Of a stretch of 64,000 bases of DNA, positions 44,010-52,989 are shown piece by piece (position 1 is the first letter of the stretch; each line of letters begins with the position of its first letter). Made by a program: the position numbers and the translations under genes. Where the stretch lies: assembly GCF_026241205.1 (NCBI RefSeq), contig NZ_JAPFQM010000006.1, positions 124,001 to 188,000 on the forward strand. The letters run 5' to 3'. This DNA is from Thermomicrobium sp. 4228-Ro (GTDB lineage: Bacteria; Chloroflexota; Chloroflexia; Thermomicrobiales; Thermomicrobiaceae). The notes below the pieces were generated by a model. It made no database searches. It was not told the origin of the DNA and was given only the letters and a program-made list of their open reading frames with translations.

Positions 44010-45002
44010 TCACGCGCGAGGCGCTCTCGTTCTTCCTCCTCCGTTACGATGTACGTCAGCTTGCGTCCAGCCGGTTTCCTCGTCCAGGAACGTTCGTACC
44101 CGCTCGCGTACTGCGTCGTACCACCCGTCCGTCGTCACGTCGTACCACTCGATCTGCTTCAGTCGACGCAACCATGTCATCTGGTGTCGCGCGTAGCGAT
44201 GGGTGTCGTATTTGATCCGCGCGATCGCCTCCTCCAATGTCGTCCTTCCTTCCAGGTAGGCCACGATTTGCCGGTATCCCAGTGCGGTCATGGCGGGCGC
44301 CGTCGCCGGAACCCCCTCGCGCAAGAGGCGCTGCACTTCTTCGACGAGTCCGCGCGCGATCTGTCGCTCGACCCGCTCGTCGATCCGGCGATAGAGCTCC
44401 TCGCGAGGCATGGTGAGCCCGATCCACAGCACGCACCAATCCGGTGGTTCCTTGCCTTCCAGCTCGGACATTGGCCGGCCCGTCGTCATGAAGACCTCGA
44501 GAGCCCGGATCACTCGTCGGACATTGCTGGGCGGAATCCGCGCAGCTGCTGCGGGATCGACGAGCGCGAGTTCTCGGTGCAAGACCTCCGGTCTCTCCTC
44601 GCGTGCCCGCAATTCCAACTGCGCCCGCAGCTCGGGATTCGGGGGTGCCGGGGGAATCCTCCAGCCCTCTAACAGCGCGCGGAGGTACAGCGGCGTTCCC
44701 CCAGTGACGAGCGGCAGCCTGCCGCGCGACTGGATCTCCTCGATAGCCCGTCGCGCATCGCGCTGGAACAGTGCCAGCGAGTACTCATCGCGCGGATCCA
44801 ATATGTCGATCAGATGATGCGGCACCCCCTGTCGTTCCTCGACCGATGGCTTGTCTGTCCCGATGTCCATCCCACGGTAGAAATACCGTGAATCCACCGA
44901 CACGACTTCGCCGTCGAACTCCAACGCCAACCGGATCGCGGTCGCAGTCTTCCCCACCGCAGTCGGTCCGACGATCGCGACAACCGGTTTTGGCTTGTCC
45001 AT
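44010..45002 (-). CDS. miaA: tRNA dimethylallyltransferase
   Basis: A 330-residue enzyme that prenylates A37 of tRNAs reading UNN codons. P-loop IVGPTAVGKTATAIRLA (about 9-25), VSVDSRYFYRGMDIGTDKP, HHLIDILDP, VTGGTPLYLRALLEG and a conserved helix QIARGLVEEVQRLL, then TALGYRQIVAYLEG. ATG at 45002 after CAGGGGTGC; a much longer open frame upstream is rejected as antisense to mltG. The C-terminus is basic and disordered-looking (GGGRTRAPRA). Confidence 0.95.
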   Translation of the reverse strand: MDKPKPVVAIVGPTAVGKTATAIRLALEFDGEVVSVDSRYFYRGMDIGTDKPSVEERQGVPHHLIDILDPRDEYSLALFQRDARRAIEEIQSRGRLPLVTGGTPLYLRALLEGWRIPPAPPNPELRAQLELRAREERPEVLHRELALVDPAAAARIPPSNVRRVIRALEVFMTTGRPMSELEGKEPPDWCVLWIGLTMPREELYRRIDERVERQIARGLVEEVQRLLREGVPATAPAMTALGYRQIVAYLEGRTTLEEAIARIKYDTHRYARHQMTWLRRLKQIEWYDVTTDGWYDAVRERVRTFLDEETGWTQADVHRNGGGRTRAPRA

Positions 45003-45083
45003 CGCGTTGCACCCCTGGTAGACTGACCGCCGGTTGTGCGTATCTCTTACGTCCAGCACCGCACCAGCGGGAGGCGGGTGTTC

Positions 45084-46136
45084 GTGCTCCGTGTCATGAT
45101 ACAGGGACTCAAAATCGCTGTCGTCTTCGTGCTCGCAGCGGTCATCGTCGTTGCTGCTCAGCGCGCGCTCGTCACGCAGCTGGAAGCCTCGGCGAGCCCA
45201 GCCGGTCAGCCGGTCGTCTTCCAGGTCGAGCCAGACGAGTCGGTGGATTCGATTGCCGAACGGCTCCATGAGGCGGGCCTGATTCGTTCTCCGACGTATT
45301 TCAAGCTACGCGTCCGCCTCAGTAATGCGGATACCCGAATCCGCGCCGGTCGCTTCGTCCTCTATACCGGTATGTCGGTCAATCAGATCATCCAGACGCT
45401 CACAACGGCACCGGGAGTGCAAACGGTGCGTGTCCGCTTTCTCGAGGGCTGGCGTGCTGAGCAGTACGCCGACGAACTCGTCCGGGTCGGGATCCTCTCC
45501 GACCCACAGCAGTTCCTCGAGGTACTCGACGCAGGTCGCTGGCAAGCCCGGTACCCATTCCTGGCCGACCTGCTCCCCAACCAGCGGATCGAGGGTTTCT
45601 TGTTCCCCGATACCTACGAGTTTCGTACCGATGCGACACCAGAAGAGATCGTGCGAACCCTTCTCGATACTTTCGATCAGCGCGTTCCCGCCGAAATGCG
45701 GGCACAGGCGGAGCAGCTCGGTCGCCCGTTCTATCAGGTCCTGATCATCGCCTCCATCGTCGAGCGCGAGGCAGCCGTGCCGGAGGAGCGCCCGGTCATC
45801 GCCTCGGTCTTCTACAACCGCCTGCGGGAAAACATGCCCCTGCAGGCTGATCCGACCGTCCAATACGCGCTCGGTTCGAAGGACAACTGGTGGCCGAGCT
45901 TGGCCAGCGTCCCCGATCTCGCGACAGTCGACAGCCCGTACAACACGTACCGGACCGCTGGTCTCCCGCCCGGACCGATCTGCAACCCAGGGCTGGCCGC
46001 CATCGAGGCCGCACTCTCACCAGCCCAGACCGATTACCTGTACTTCGTGACGCGCGGTGACGGCAGTGGCGCGCATGTCTTCGCGCGCACCTACGAGGAG
46101 CACGTCCGGAATATCCGGGAACAGCACGGCGGGTGA
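45084..46136 (+). CDS. mltG: endolytic murein transglycosylase MltG
   Basis: A YceG/MltG-family protein: N-terminal membrane anchor (LKIAVVFVLAAVIVVAA), a LysM-like subdomain (FQVEPDESVDSIAERLHEAGLI), RIEGFLFPDTYEF, catalytic-glutamate motif LIIASIVEREA, VFYNRLRENMPLQADPTVQYALG and PYNTYRTAGLPPGPICNPG. It cuts nascent peptidoglycan strands at the membrane. GTG at 45084 is used because GGGAGGCGGGTGTTC precedes it; a GTG at 45036 is also in frame. 350 residues. Four bases before aroE, so cotranscribed. Confidence 0.93.
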   Translation: MLRVMIQGLKIAVVFVLAAVIVVAAQRALVTQLEASASPAGQPVVFQVEPDESVDSIAERLHEAGLIRSPTYFKLRVRLSNADTRIRAGRFVLYTGMSVNQIIQTLTTAPGVQTVRVRFLEGWRAEQYADELVRVGILSDPQQFLEVLDAGRWQARYPFLADLLPNQRIEGFLFPDTYEFRTDATPEEIVRTLLDTFDQRVPAEMRAQAEQLGRPFYQVLIIASIVEREAAVPEERPVIASVFYNRLRENMPLQADPTVQYALGSKDNWWPSLASVPDLATVDSPYNTYRTAGLPPGPICNPGLAAIEAALSPAQTDYLYFVTRGDGSGAHVFARTYEEHVRNIREQHGG

Positions 46137-46140
46137 TGCG

Positions 46141-46974
46141 ATGCGTCTCGGTCTCATCGGCTATCCGGTCGAGCACAGCCTGTCGCCAATCTTTCAGCAA
46201 GCGGCCCTCGATGCCATCGGCATTCCAGCACGCTACGAACTGTGGCCGACGCCACCCGATCGACTCGCTGACCGGATCATCATGCTGCGCTCCCCCGACA
46301 TCATCGGCGCGAATGTCACGGTACCGCACAAGGAGGCAGTTGCCCGTGCCGTCGACCGGCTTGCCCCGCGTGCCCAGCGCGCCGGAGCTGTCAATACGAT
46401 CCTCAACCGCGACAGCCAGCTCATCGGCGAAAATACCGACATTCCAGGATTTCTCTTCCCGCTCGTCCGCCGCTCCCTCCCGATCGCCGATGCCCGCATC
46501 GTCGTGCTCGGTGCTGGTGGTGCAGCCCGGGCCGTCATCGTCGCACTGGCCGAGCACGGCTGTCGTTCCCTCGTCGTCGCCAACCGGACGCTCCAGCGCG
46601 CCGAAGCGCTCGTCAGCGAGTTCGGTATCGGCCGCGCGCTGCCCCTCGCTCCCGTCCTCACGGATGTCCTCCCCGCGACTGATCTCCTGGTCAACGCCAC
46701 GAGCATCGGTTGGGACGGTGCCGCGAGCCCCATACCGGTCGAGTGGCTCGACCTCCTCCCAGCCCACGCACTCGTCTACGATCTCACCTACCGCGAGACA
46801 CCGCTCCTCATCGCTGCTCGGGCTCGCAACCTGCCGACGCTGGACGGCCTCGAGATGCTCGTCGCGCAAGGAGCCGAATCGTTTCGTCTGTGGTTCGGTG
46901 TGGACCCGCCGTTCGAGATCATGTTCCAAGCAGCACAGGAAGCTCGCGCGCAGCGATTCGGGACGAACGGGTGA
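46141..46974 (+). CDS. aroE: shikimate dehydrogenase
   Basis: A 277-residue enzyme reducing 3-dehydroshikimate with NADPH. Shikimate-binding EHSLSPIFQQAALDA, catalytic lysine in NVTVPHKEAV, aspartate in GENTDIPGF, NADP motif VVLGAGGAARAVIVAL with NRTLQRA for the 2'-phosphate, and GLEMLVAQGAESF. ATG at 46141 just after the mltG stop, ribosome site weak (GGCGGGTGATGCG), so translation may be coupled. mltG-aroE adjacency is common in bacteria. Confidence 0.95.
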   Translation: MRLGLIGYPVEHSLSPIFQQAALDAIGIPARYELWPTPPDRLADRIIMLRSPDIIGANVTVPHKEAVARAVDRLAPRAQRAGAVNTILNRDSQLIGENTDIPGFLFPLVRRSLPIADARIVVLGAGGAARAVIVALAEHGCRSLVVANRTLQRAEALVSEFGIGRALPLAPVLTDVLPATDLLVNATSIGWDGAASPIPVEWLDLLPAHALVYDLTYRETPLLIAARARNLPTLDGLEMLVAQGAESFRLWFGVDPPFEIMFQAAQEARAQRFGTNG

Positions 46975-47058
46975 ATCGCTCGTCGCACCGGCTCCCCTAA
47001 GCTGTACCCGGGTACGCCCCGGAAGGTGGATGAGGCCGCCGACCGCACGGAGCGACCG

Positions 47059-47787
47059 ATGTCCGCGTCGTTACTGATCATGCTACCGTTCGTCACACTG
47101 GCCGGGTTCCTGCTCGGCGGACTGATCGAATTGACTGCCCTGCGTCTGCCCAGTGGCGAACCATTCCTCGTCCGATCATCCTGCCCAGGCTGCGGTGCCG
47201 ACCGACCTCGCTGGAGTTGGTTCCTTCCCCGCCGATGCTCGTCATGCCGTGCTGTCCCTCGTACTCAGCTCACCGTGCAACTGCTGACAGCTGCAACACT
47301 CGCTCTCGTCTGGCTACGCTTTTTCGCCGACGCTCTCGATGTCTTCCGCGTGTCGCTCTTCGTACTGCTGCTCTTCCTGATCGCGCGCATCGACTGGGCC
47401 CATCATCTCATCTACCTCGTCACGATCGTACCGACACTTATCTTTACGCTGTTGCTCGCTCTGGTCACCTCGCTTCGCACCTTTTTGCTCGCAGTCACCG
47501 GTATGACCAGTGCCGCAGCAGTGTTCGCCGTCTTCTACGGGCTTGGCTGGCTGCTGTACCGCCGGGCGGCGCTCGGAAGCGGCGACATCCTGCTCGCCGC
47601 GCTCATCGGTGCGATGGTCGGGGTGATGCGTGTCTTACCGACACTTCTTCTCGGGATGGTTCTCGCAGCACTCGCCGCGACCTACCTCCTGGCACTGCGC
47701 CGGGCTGGCCGGATGACCTACTTGCCGTACGGCACGTTTCTCGCCGCTGGCACCGTTGTCGGTCTCCTCCTCTGGGGGCCAGCCTGA
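47059..47787 (+). CDS. prepilin peptidase (A24 family)
   Basis: A 242-residue polytopic membrane protease. It has a zinc-binding pair SCPGC...CSSC in the cytoplasmic loop (about 41-70), the first catalytic aspartate in ARIDWAHHLIY, the second in GSGDILLAALIGA (GxGD), and seven to eight hydrophobic helices. It cleaves and methylates type IV prepilins at the inner membrane. The first Asp context (IDW) deviates from the usual D-x4-PD pattern. ATG at 47059 after GGAGCGACCG; GTG at 47026 is an alternative. No pilin genes nearby. Confidence 0.85.
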   Translation: MSASLLIMLPFVTLAGFLLGGLIELTALRLPSGEPFLVRSSCPGCGADRPRWSWFLPRRCSSCRAVPRTQLTVQLLTAATLALVWLRFFADALDVFRVSLFVLLLFLIARIDWAHHLIYLVTIVPTLIFTLLLALVTSLRTFLLAVTGMTSAAAVFAVFYGLGWLLYRRAALGSGDILLAALIGAMVGVMRVLPTLLLGMVLAALAATYLLALRRAGRMTYLPYGTFLAAGTVVGLLLWGPA

Positions 47788-47820
47788 GAGTAGCTGGCGT
47801 TGCTCCTCAGCTCGCCCTGG

Positions 47821-49197
47821 TCAGCGATGCCGCCGGTGTCCCTCGCGGGCGTGATAGCTGAGCCGGAGCGGCTCGGTACCATCGTCCGTCCGCGTCTCCA
47901 ACCAGACGCGACGCCCCCAGAGGCGGAAGACGTGCTCCAGCGTCTTTTCCGCCCAGGGAAGATCGAGCTTCCGGCCGTCCCAGATGTGCCGGAGATACAG
48001 CTCACGATTCCCGAGATAGTCGCCGTCCTCGACGACGATAACGGGAATGTGATTCCCCCCGAGTTCGCTGACCAGACGTTCCCGCACCGCTTCCCAGTCC
48101 TTGTCGACGACGACCAGTTCGTCCCCGCGTCGCTCGTACAGATACAAGTCCAGCTCGTCGACCAGCTCTTCGGTGAGGTAGTTCCGGATGAGCGACACGT
48201 CGGACTCGACTTCCCGAACCAGAAAGAGGTGCTCGGCACCGTATCGCCGTTCGATATCGCAGAGCAGAGCGTACCCGAGCGCATAGGGGTTCAGGCGCCG
48301 TCCCGTCGGCTGCACGACTGCCGCATGGAGGCGTGCAAACTCGACGTGTTCCTCCGGCGTGAGATCGAGTTCTCGCATGATCCGTGCGTGCCAGCGCGTT
48401 GCCCACCCCTCGTTCAGCACCTTCGTCCGGATCTGCGGAAGGAAGTACAGCATCTCGCTCCGCACGATCGCGACGACGTCGCGTTCCCAGTCCTCGAGTA
48501 CCGGCGAGTATTCATGAATGAACCAGAGGAGATCTCGTACCGGTTCCGGCGGCGTCAAGGTCGACCGCTTCGTGACGTGCTCCTCGTCCTGCCGCCCTCC
48601 TGACTGACGGTCGTCCAGCGCCCAGAGATCGTCGTAGGGCGATTGCATTCGGCGCGACCGTACGCTCGAGTCCAGTTTGGTTCCGTCCGGGACACTCGGA
48701 TCGACGTGCTCCTGGATCGCCAGGACAGCGTCGAGCAGGCGTTCGACTTCCGCCTTCCCGTGCTCGAACTCGTAACGCTCGATTCGCTCAGCGTGGAGCG
48801 CGGCGATGTCGACCATGTCCCGGCGTGTCTGCACGAAGTAAGCATTGTTCGCGAAAAAGTCCGCATGCGCCATCACGTGTGCAGTCACCAGGGTGTTCTG
48901 GAGCACGGTATTGGTCTCGAGCAAGAACGCATAGCACGGGTCACTGTTGATGACCAGTTCGTAGATTTTACTGAGGCCGTAGTCGTACAGCGTCTTCTGG
49001 ATCTGGTAGGCCTTCCCGTGGGTCCAGTGCGAAAAACGGCCTGGCAAACCATAAGCACCGATCTCGTACAGGACAGTCGCAGGAACGATCTCGAAATGGA
49101 CCGGCAGCGGACGGAGGCCGAGCCGCTCCCCGATCGTCCAGACCTGCTCGATCCGCCGCTCCAGCTCGCGGAGAGCGCCAGCCGTCATCTCAGGCAC
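47821..49197 (-). CDS. SpoVR family protein
   Basis: A 458-residue SpoVR/YcgB-type protein: LRPLPVHFEIVPATVLYEIGAYGLPGRFSHWTHGK-type start, YELVINSDPCYAFLLETN, the metal-like HVMAHADFFANNAYF and DMVDIAALHAERIERYE segments, and LNEGWATRWHARIM. Molecular function unknown; in Bacillus it is needed for spore cortex, and in non-spore-formers it accompanies yeaG-yeaH in stress responses. GTG start overlaps the yeaH-like stop by 8 bases with GGAGGTGGCTC upstream. Last gene of the prkA operon. Confidence 0.93.
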   Translation of the reverse strand: MPEMTAGALRELERRIEQVWTIGERLGLRPLPVHFEIVPATVLYEIGAYGLPGRFSHWTHGKAYQIQKTLYDYGLSKIYELVINSDPCYAFLLETNTVLQNTLVTAHVMAHADFFANNAYFVQTRRDMVDIAALHAERIERYEFEHGKAEVERLLDAVLAIQEHVDPSVPDGTKLDSSVRSRRMQSPYDDLWALDDRQSGGRQDEEHVTKRSTLTPPEPVRDLLWFIHEYSPVLEDWERDVVAIVRSEMLYFLPQIRTKVLNEGWATRWHARIMRELDLTPEEHVEFARLHAAVVQPTGRRLNPYALGYALLCDIERRYGAEHLFLVREVESDVSLIRNYLTEELVDELDLYLYERRGDELVVVDKDWEAVRERLVSELGGNHIPVIVVEDGDYLGNRELYLRHIWDGRKLDLPWAEKTLEHVFRLWGRRVWLETRTDDGTEPLRLSYHAREGHRRHR

Positions 49198-50350
49198 GAG
49201 CCACCTCCTGCCCGACCTCGGGACCGAAGAAACGACGGAGCGCCTGGTAGACGTCGGCCTTGTCGCTGATCGTCACCGTGACGAGCTTCGGACTCCCGAT
49301 CCGCTGCAAGGTATGCATGAGCGTGCTGTGGTAGGTGTACCGCCCTTGCCGGATCTCACCGTAGCCGAATAGGTTGACGCAACGCAGCAACTCTTCGGCG
49401 AGTTCGCGACACCGGTCGTTGTCCGACGGCCAGTTGTCACCGTCCGAAAAGTGGAACGGATAGATGTTCCACGAGTCCGGCGGATAGTGCTCGCGGATGA
49501 GCTGGAGCGCGAGTTCGTACGCCGTACTCGCCCGCGTGCCACCGCTCTCCCCCCGAGTGAAGAACTCTTCTTCGCTCACTTCCTTCGCTTCCGCGTGATG
49601 CGCGATGAAGCGGATATCCACATGGTCGTACTTCGTGCGCAGGAAACGCACCATCCAGTAGTAGAACGCCCGCGACACGTACTTCTCGAACGTTCCCATC
49701 GATCCAGAAACGTCCATCATCGCGATCACGACGGCGTTCGATTCGCGCTTGATATCGCGTTCCCACGTCTTGAAACGGAGGTCCTCGTTCGCGAAGTCAC
49801 CGATCCGCGGCTGGCCACGCCAGGCGTTTCGCCGCAGGTTTTCGCGCAACGTCCGGCGCTTGTCCAAATTCGCCAACGGTCCGTGCTTCCGGATATCGGT
49901 AAAGCGAACCGTTTCTGACTCCAGCTCGCGGAGCCGCTTTTCCTCCAGGTTCGGTAACTCCAGGTCCTCGAAGATCAGCTCGCCCAGTTCGTCGATCGTC
50001 AGTTCGGCCTCGTAGTAGTCGATGCCGGGTTCGTCGCCAGCTTGTGGTCCGGCACCCGGGCCACTGCTCCCACCCGTTCGCCCGATGACGTCACCCACCT
50101 TGGTGCCGCCGGAGCCCTGTCCGACCTGCCTCCCCGCTTCCGGATCGAACCGGAACCGGTACTCCTCGAGCACCCGGATCGGCACCCGCACGATGCGTTT
50201 CCCATCGGAGGTGATGATCGACTGCTCGCTCACGATATCCGCGAGGTTCCGCTTGATCGCCTCTTTCACCTTCTCCATGTGGCGCGCCTGGTCGATCGCC
50301 CCTTTCCGGTGCAACGACCAATCGTCACGCCTGATCGCGAGCGTGAACAT
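49190..50350 (-). CDS. yeaH: YeaH/YhbH family protein (DUF444, VWA-like)
   Basis: A 386-residue protein with a basic N-terminus, a Gly-rich linker (GRTGGSSGPGAGPQ at about 90-104), and a von Willebrand A-like domain with MIDAS motif MMDVSGSMGTFEK plus SGGTRASTAYELAL. It is the conserved middle gene between the kinase PrkA/YeaG and SpoVR/YcgB. Probably a cytosolic partner of PrkA. ATG after GCGGAGGTGAGACG, 28 bases after prkA. Confidence 0.92.
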   Translation of the reverse strand: MFTLAIRRDDWSLHRKGAIDQARHMEKVKEAIKRNLADIVSEQSIITSDGKRIVRVPIRVLEEYRFRFDPEAGRQVGQGSGGTKVGDVIGRTGGSSGPGAGPQAGDEPGIDYYEAELTIDELGELIFEDLELPNLEEKRLRELESETVRFTDIRKHGPLANLDKRRTLRENLRRNAWRGQPRIGDFANEDLRFKTWERDIKRESNAVVIAMMDVSGSMGTFEKYVSRAFYYWMVRFLRTKYDHVDIRFIAHHAEAKEVSEEEFFTRGESGGTRASTAYELALQLIREHYPPDSWNIYPFHFSDGDNWPSDNDRCRELAEELLRCVNLFGYGEIRQGRYTYHSTLMHTLQRIGSPKLVTVTISDKADVYQALRRFFGPEVGQEVARA

Positions 50351-50378
50351 CGTCTCACCTCCGCAGCGCGGGCTCTCG

Positions 50379-52316
50379 TCAGCGGCTCAACAGCGCTCCG
50401 ACGTACTTCAGCAGTTCGTTGGCGCAGACCGGACAGTAGCCATGGTGCTGCACCAACCGATCCACCACCTCGTTGATCCGGCGTAGCTGTTCGGGATCCG
50501 GCGTCTTCGTCGACGTGGTGATCTTGACGACGTCACGGAGATCCGCGAACAACTTCCGTTCGATCGCTTCGCGCAACCGGTCGTGCGAGGTATAGTCAAA
50601 GGGTTGCCCGCGACGTGCCATCGCCGAGAGCTTGATTAGCAGCTCTTCTCGGAACTGCCGCTTCTGGCTCTCCGGAATACCGATCTGCTCCTCGATCGAA
50701 CGCATCAGGCGCTCGTCGGGATCGAGCTCCTCTTCCGTGATCGGGTCGATCACCTTCGTCCGGTTGACGTACGCTTCCACATTGTCCAGGTAGTTGTTGA
50801 AGAGTGTCCGGGCCTGTTCCTCGAACGAGTACACGAAGGCACGCTGTACCTCGCGTTTCGCCCACTCGTCGTACTCTTTGCGCGCTTCCGCGATGAGGTT
50901 CAAGAGACGCTCGCGCTCCTTCGGCGTGATGCTCGTGTGTTGCTCCAGGCCATCGCGGAGGCTCCGCAGCACGTCGATCGCGTTGATGCAGCGGGTTCCT
51001 TCGCGCACGATCGCCGCGGAGATACGGTTGATGACGTATCGCGGCGACACTCCGTCCATTCCCTCGCGTGTCGCTTCCTCCTGCAACTCCTTCACGTCCT
51101 GTAGGGTATACCCCTCGACGACCTGGCCATCGTAGAGCTTGAGCTTCTTCATCAGCGTCATCCCGGCCCGTTTGCTCTCCTCGAGTCGCGAGAGCACCGC
51201 GAACGTCGCTGCCGTCTCGAGCGTGCCGGGAGCGATATGGACATCGCGGATACCGCTCTGCTTGAGCAGCTTCTGGTAGATCTTGACCTCGTCCGAGACG
51301 CGCAAGTTATAGGGAACTTTGACGAGGATGATACGGTCCTGGAGTGCTTCGCTCCGCTTGTTGCCGACGAACGCGTTGTACTCGTGCTCGTTCGTGTGGC
51401 TGATGACGACCTCGTCGGCGTAGATCATCGGGAAGCGTCCAGTCTTGATACTCTGTTCTTGCGAGAGCGTGAGGAGCACGTACAGGAACCGCTCGTCGAC
51501 CTTCAGCATCTCGATGAATTCGACCAAGCCCCGGTTCGCGATGTTCAACTCACCGTCGAAGCGATAGGCCCGTGGATCCGACTCCGACCCGACCTCGCCG
51601 ATCGTCGAGAGGTCGATACTGCCGACGAGTTCCGCGATGTCCTGGCTCTTCGGATCCGAGGGAGTGAACGTCCCGATCCCGATACGGTGCTTTTCCGAGA
51701 AGACGATCCGGACAACCGGAACGTCCTCGTGCCGACCGCTGAACGGCTGCCCGGGCAGGCTCCAGGGGTGCGACTCGTCGCGCGGAGCATCCTCGAGCTG
51801 GTACCGGCACCACGGGCACAGTTCCCCTTCGATATAGATGCCGTACTCGCGCTCGAACTCGTCTCGCAGTGACTCCGGCACGAGATGCAGAGGCTCTTCG
51901 TGCATCGGGCACCCCTTGATGGCGTAGACGGCTCCTCGCTCCGTACGCGTGTAGCGCTCCAACCCGCGCTTCAGTTTGGCGACGATCGTCGATTTGCCAC
52001 CGCCGACCGGTCCCATCAACAGGAGGATCCGCTTGCGCACTTCGAGTCGCTGGGCAGCCGACCGGAAGTACTCGACGATCTGTTCCAGTGGTTTTTCCAA
52101 GCCAAAAATCTCGTCAGCGAAGAAGTTGTAGCGGATACGCCCATCGGGCAGCTGCTCCACCCCAGCGTCCATGATCATGTTGTAGATGCGCGCGTGCGCC
52201 AGCTGGGCGATCTGTGGGTTCTTCAGGACCAGTTCGAAGTAATCAGCGAACGTCCCCTCCCAGCGCAGCTGTGCCTCTTCCGTCCGATAACGCTCCAAGC
52301 GCTCGAGAAGGTTCAT
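50379..52316 (-). CDS. prkA: PrkA family serine protein kinase (YeaG-like)
   Basis: A 645-residue AAA+ kinase: Walker A MGPVGGGKST (101-110), PMHEEPLHLVP, the segment CPWCRYQLE, GTFTPSDPKSQDI, NRGLVEFIEMLKVDERFLY, VISHTNEHEYNAF, and a C-terminal PrkA domain ending with CPVCANELLKYVG. It coordinates starvation and stress responses and phosphorylates serines. ATG at 52316 after AGGAAGGAGCGGAACGCTGTC; a 114-codon upstream open frame is leader RNA. First gene of prkA-yeaH-spoVR, with two terminator-like hairpins in its leader. Confidence 0.94.
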   Translation of the reverse strand: MNLLERLERYRTEEAQLRWEGTFADYFELVLKNPQIAQLAHARIYNMIMDAGVEQLPDGRIRYNFFADEIFGLEKPLEQIVEYFRSAAQRLEVRKRILLLMGPVGGGKSTIVAKLKRGLERYTRTERGAVYAIKGCPMHEEPLHLVPESLRDEFEREYGIYIEGELCPWCRYQLEDAPRDESHPWSLPGQPFSGRHEDVPVVRIVFSEKHRIGIGTFTPSDPKSQDIAELVGSIDLSTIGEVGSESDPRAYRFDGELNIANRGLVEFIEMLKVDERFLYVLLTLSQEQSIKTGRFPMIYADEVVISHTNEHEYNAFVGNKRSEALQDRIILVKVPYNLRVSDEVKIYQKLLKQSGIRDVHIAPGTLETAATFAVLSRLEESKRAGMTLMKKLKLYDGQVVEGYTLQDVKELQEEATREGMDGVSPRYVINRISAAIVREGTRCINAIDVLRSLRDGLEQHTSITPKERERLLNLIAEARKEYDEWAKREVQRAFVYSFEEQARTLFNNYLDNVEAYVNRTKVIDPITEEELDPDERLMRSIEEQIGIPESQKRQFREELLIKLSAMARRGQPFDYTSHDRLREAIERKLFADLRDVVKITTSTKTPDPEQLRRINEVVDRLVQHHGYCPVCANELLKYVGALLSR

Positions 52317-52457
52317 GACAGCGTTCCGCTCCTTCCTGTCATGTTCAACTCGCCGGTGTTCCAACTCCATCGTCCCTCGAAGCCCCCTTTCCGAAGAACA
52401 TCTCCCCTCACCGCGATCCGCGGAGTGGATACCTAGAAATCCTTCTTGGAAAGGTGG

Positions 52458-52495
52458 AAAACGGACGTCACCGGGTGCGGTACGGCCCAGTGACG
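52458..52495 (-). terminator. terminator-like hairpin 2 in the prkA leader
   Basis: On the minus strand CGTCACTGGG (52495-52486) pairs with CCCGGTGACG (52475-52466), ten pairs including one G-U, with a 10-base loop. It is followed by TCCGTTTT (T-run 52461-52458). It lies about 140 bases upstream of the prkA ATG, downstream of the larger hairpin. Confidence 0.55.
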
Positions 52496-52515
52496 GCTGG
52501 CCTCGCTCACCCAGC

Positions 52516-52586
52516 AAAAACGTTCGACAGGAGACCGACGTCCGGGTATTGCCCAGGCGAGTTACCGGAGGGTCTCCTGTCGAACG
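52516..52586 (-). terminator. long inverted repeat with T-tract in the prkA leader
   Basis: On the minus strand CGTTCGACAGGAGACC (52586-52571) pairs perfectly with GGTCTCCTGTCGAACG (52536-52521), followed immediately by TTTTT (52520-52516). Within the 34-base loop CCGGTA and TACCCGG can add a second stem with one bulge. A -10-like TACAAT (52610-52605) lies just upstream without a matching -35. The whole fits an intrinsic terminator, attenuator or short RNA of about 80 bases. The rest of the gene-free stretch 52317-52989 shows no coding frame. Confidence 0.65.
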
Positions 52587-52989
52587 TGCGAAACTCCTTG
52601 CACTATTGTAAACGACGGGAACGGCCCCGCGGTTTCGTCGAGTCGCGTCCTGGACCATGCGGGAGAACGGTACCGGTCATCGTGCACCGCCAGTGCCAGT
52701 GCAGCGAGACGCCATGAGCGGTGAGGGAATCGTCATGCACGCCATACTCCAGAGGATCGGATCGCACCACCCGGGTACCCCTTCGCGACTGGAATCTCAC
52801 CGCAATGCGAACTCGCCTCCCAGCCCGTCAGCGCCGTCCCCGGTTCTCGACGGACAATGACGGATCGTAGCCGGTGCAAATGGACGGCGCCTGAGCACCA
52901 CGCACGACTCCATGCATTAGACGTCGTGTGTCGCGTTGAAAGTCGGATCTTCCCGTTCACGCACCTGACGGTATGCTTAGCAGCAAGGG

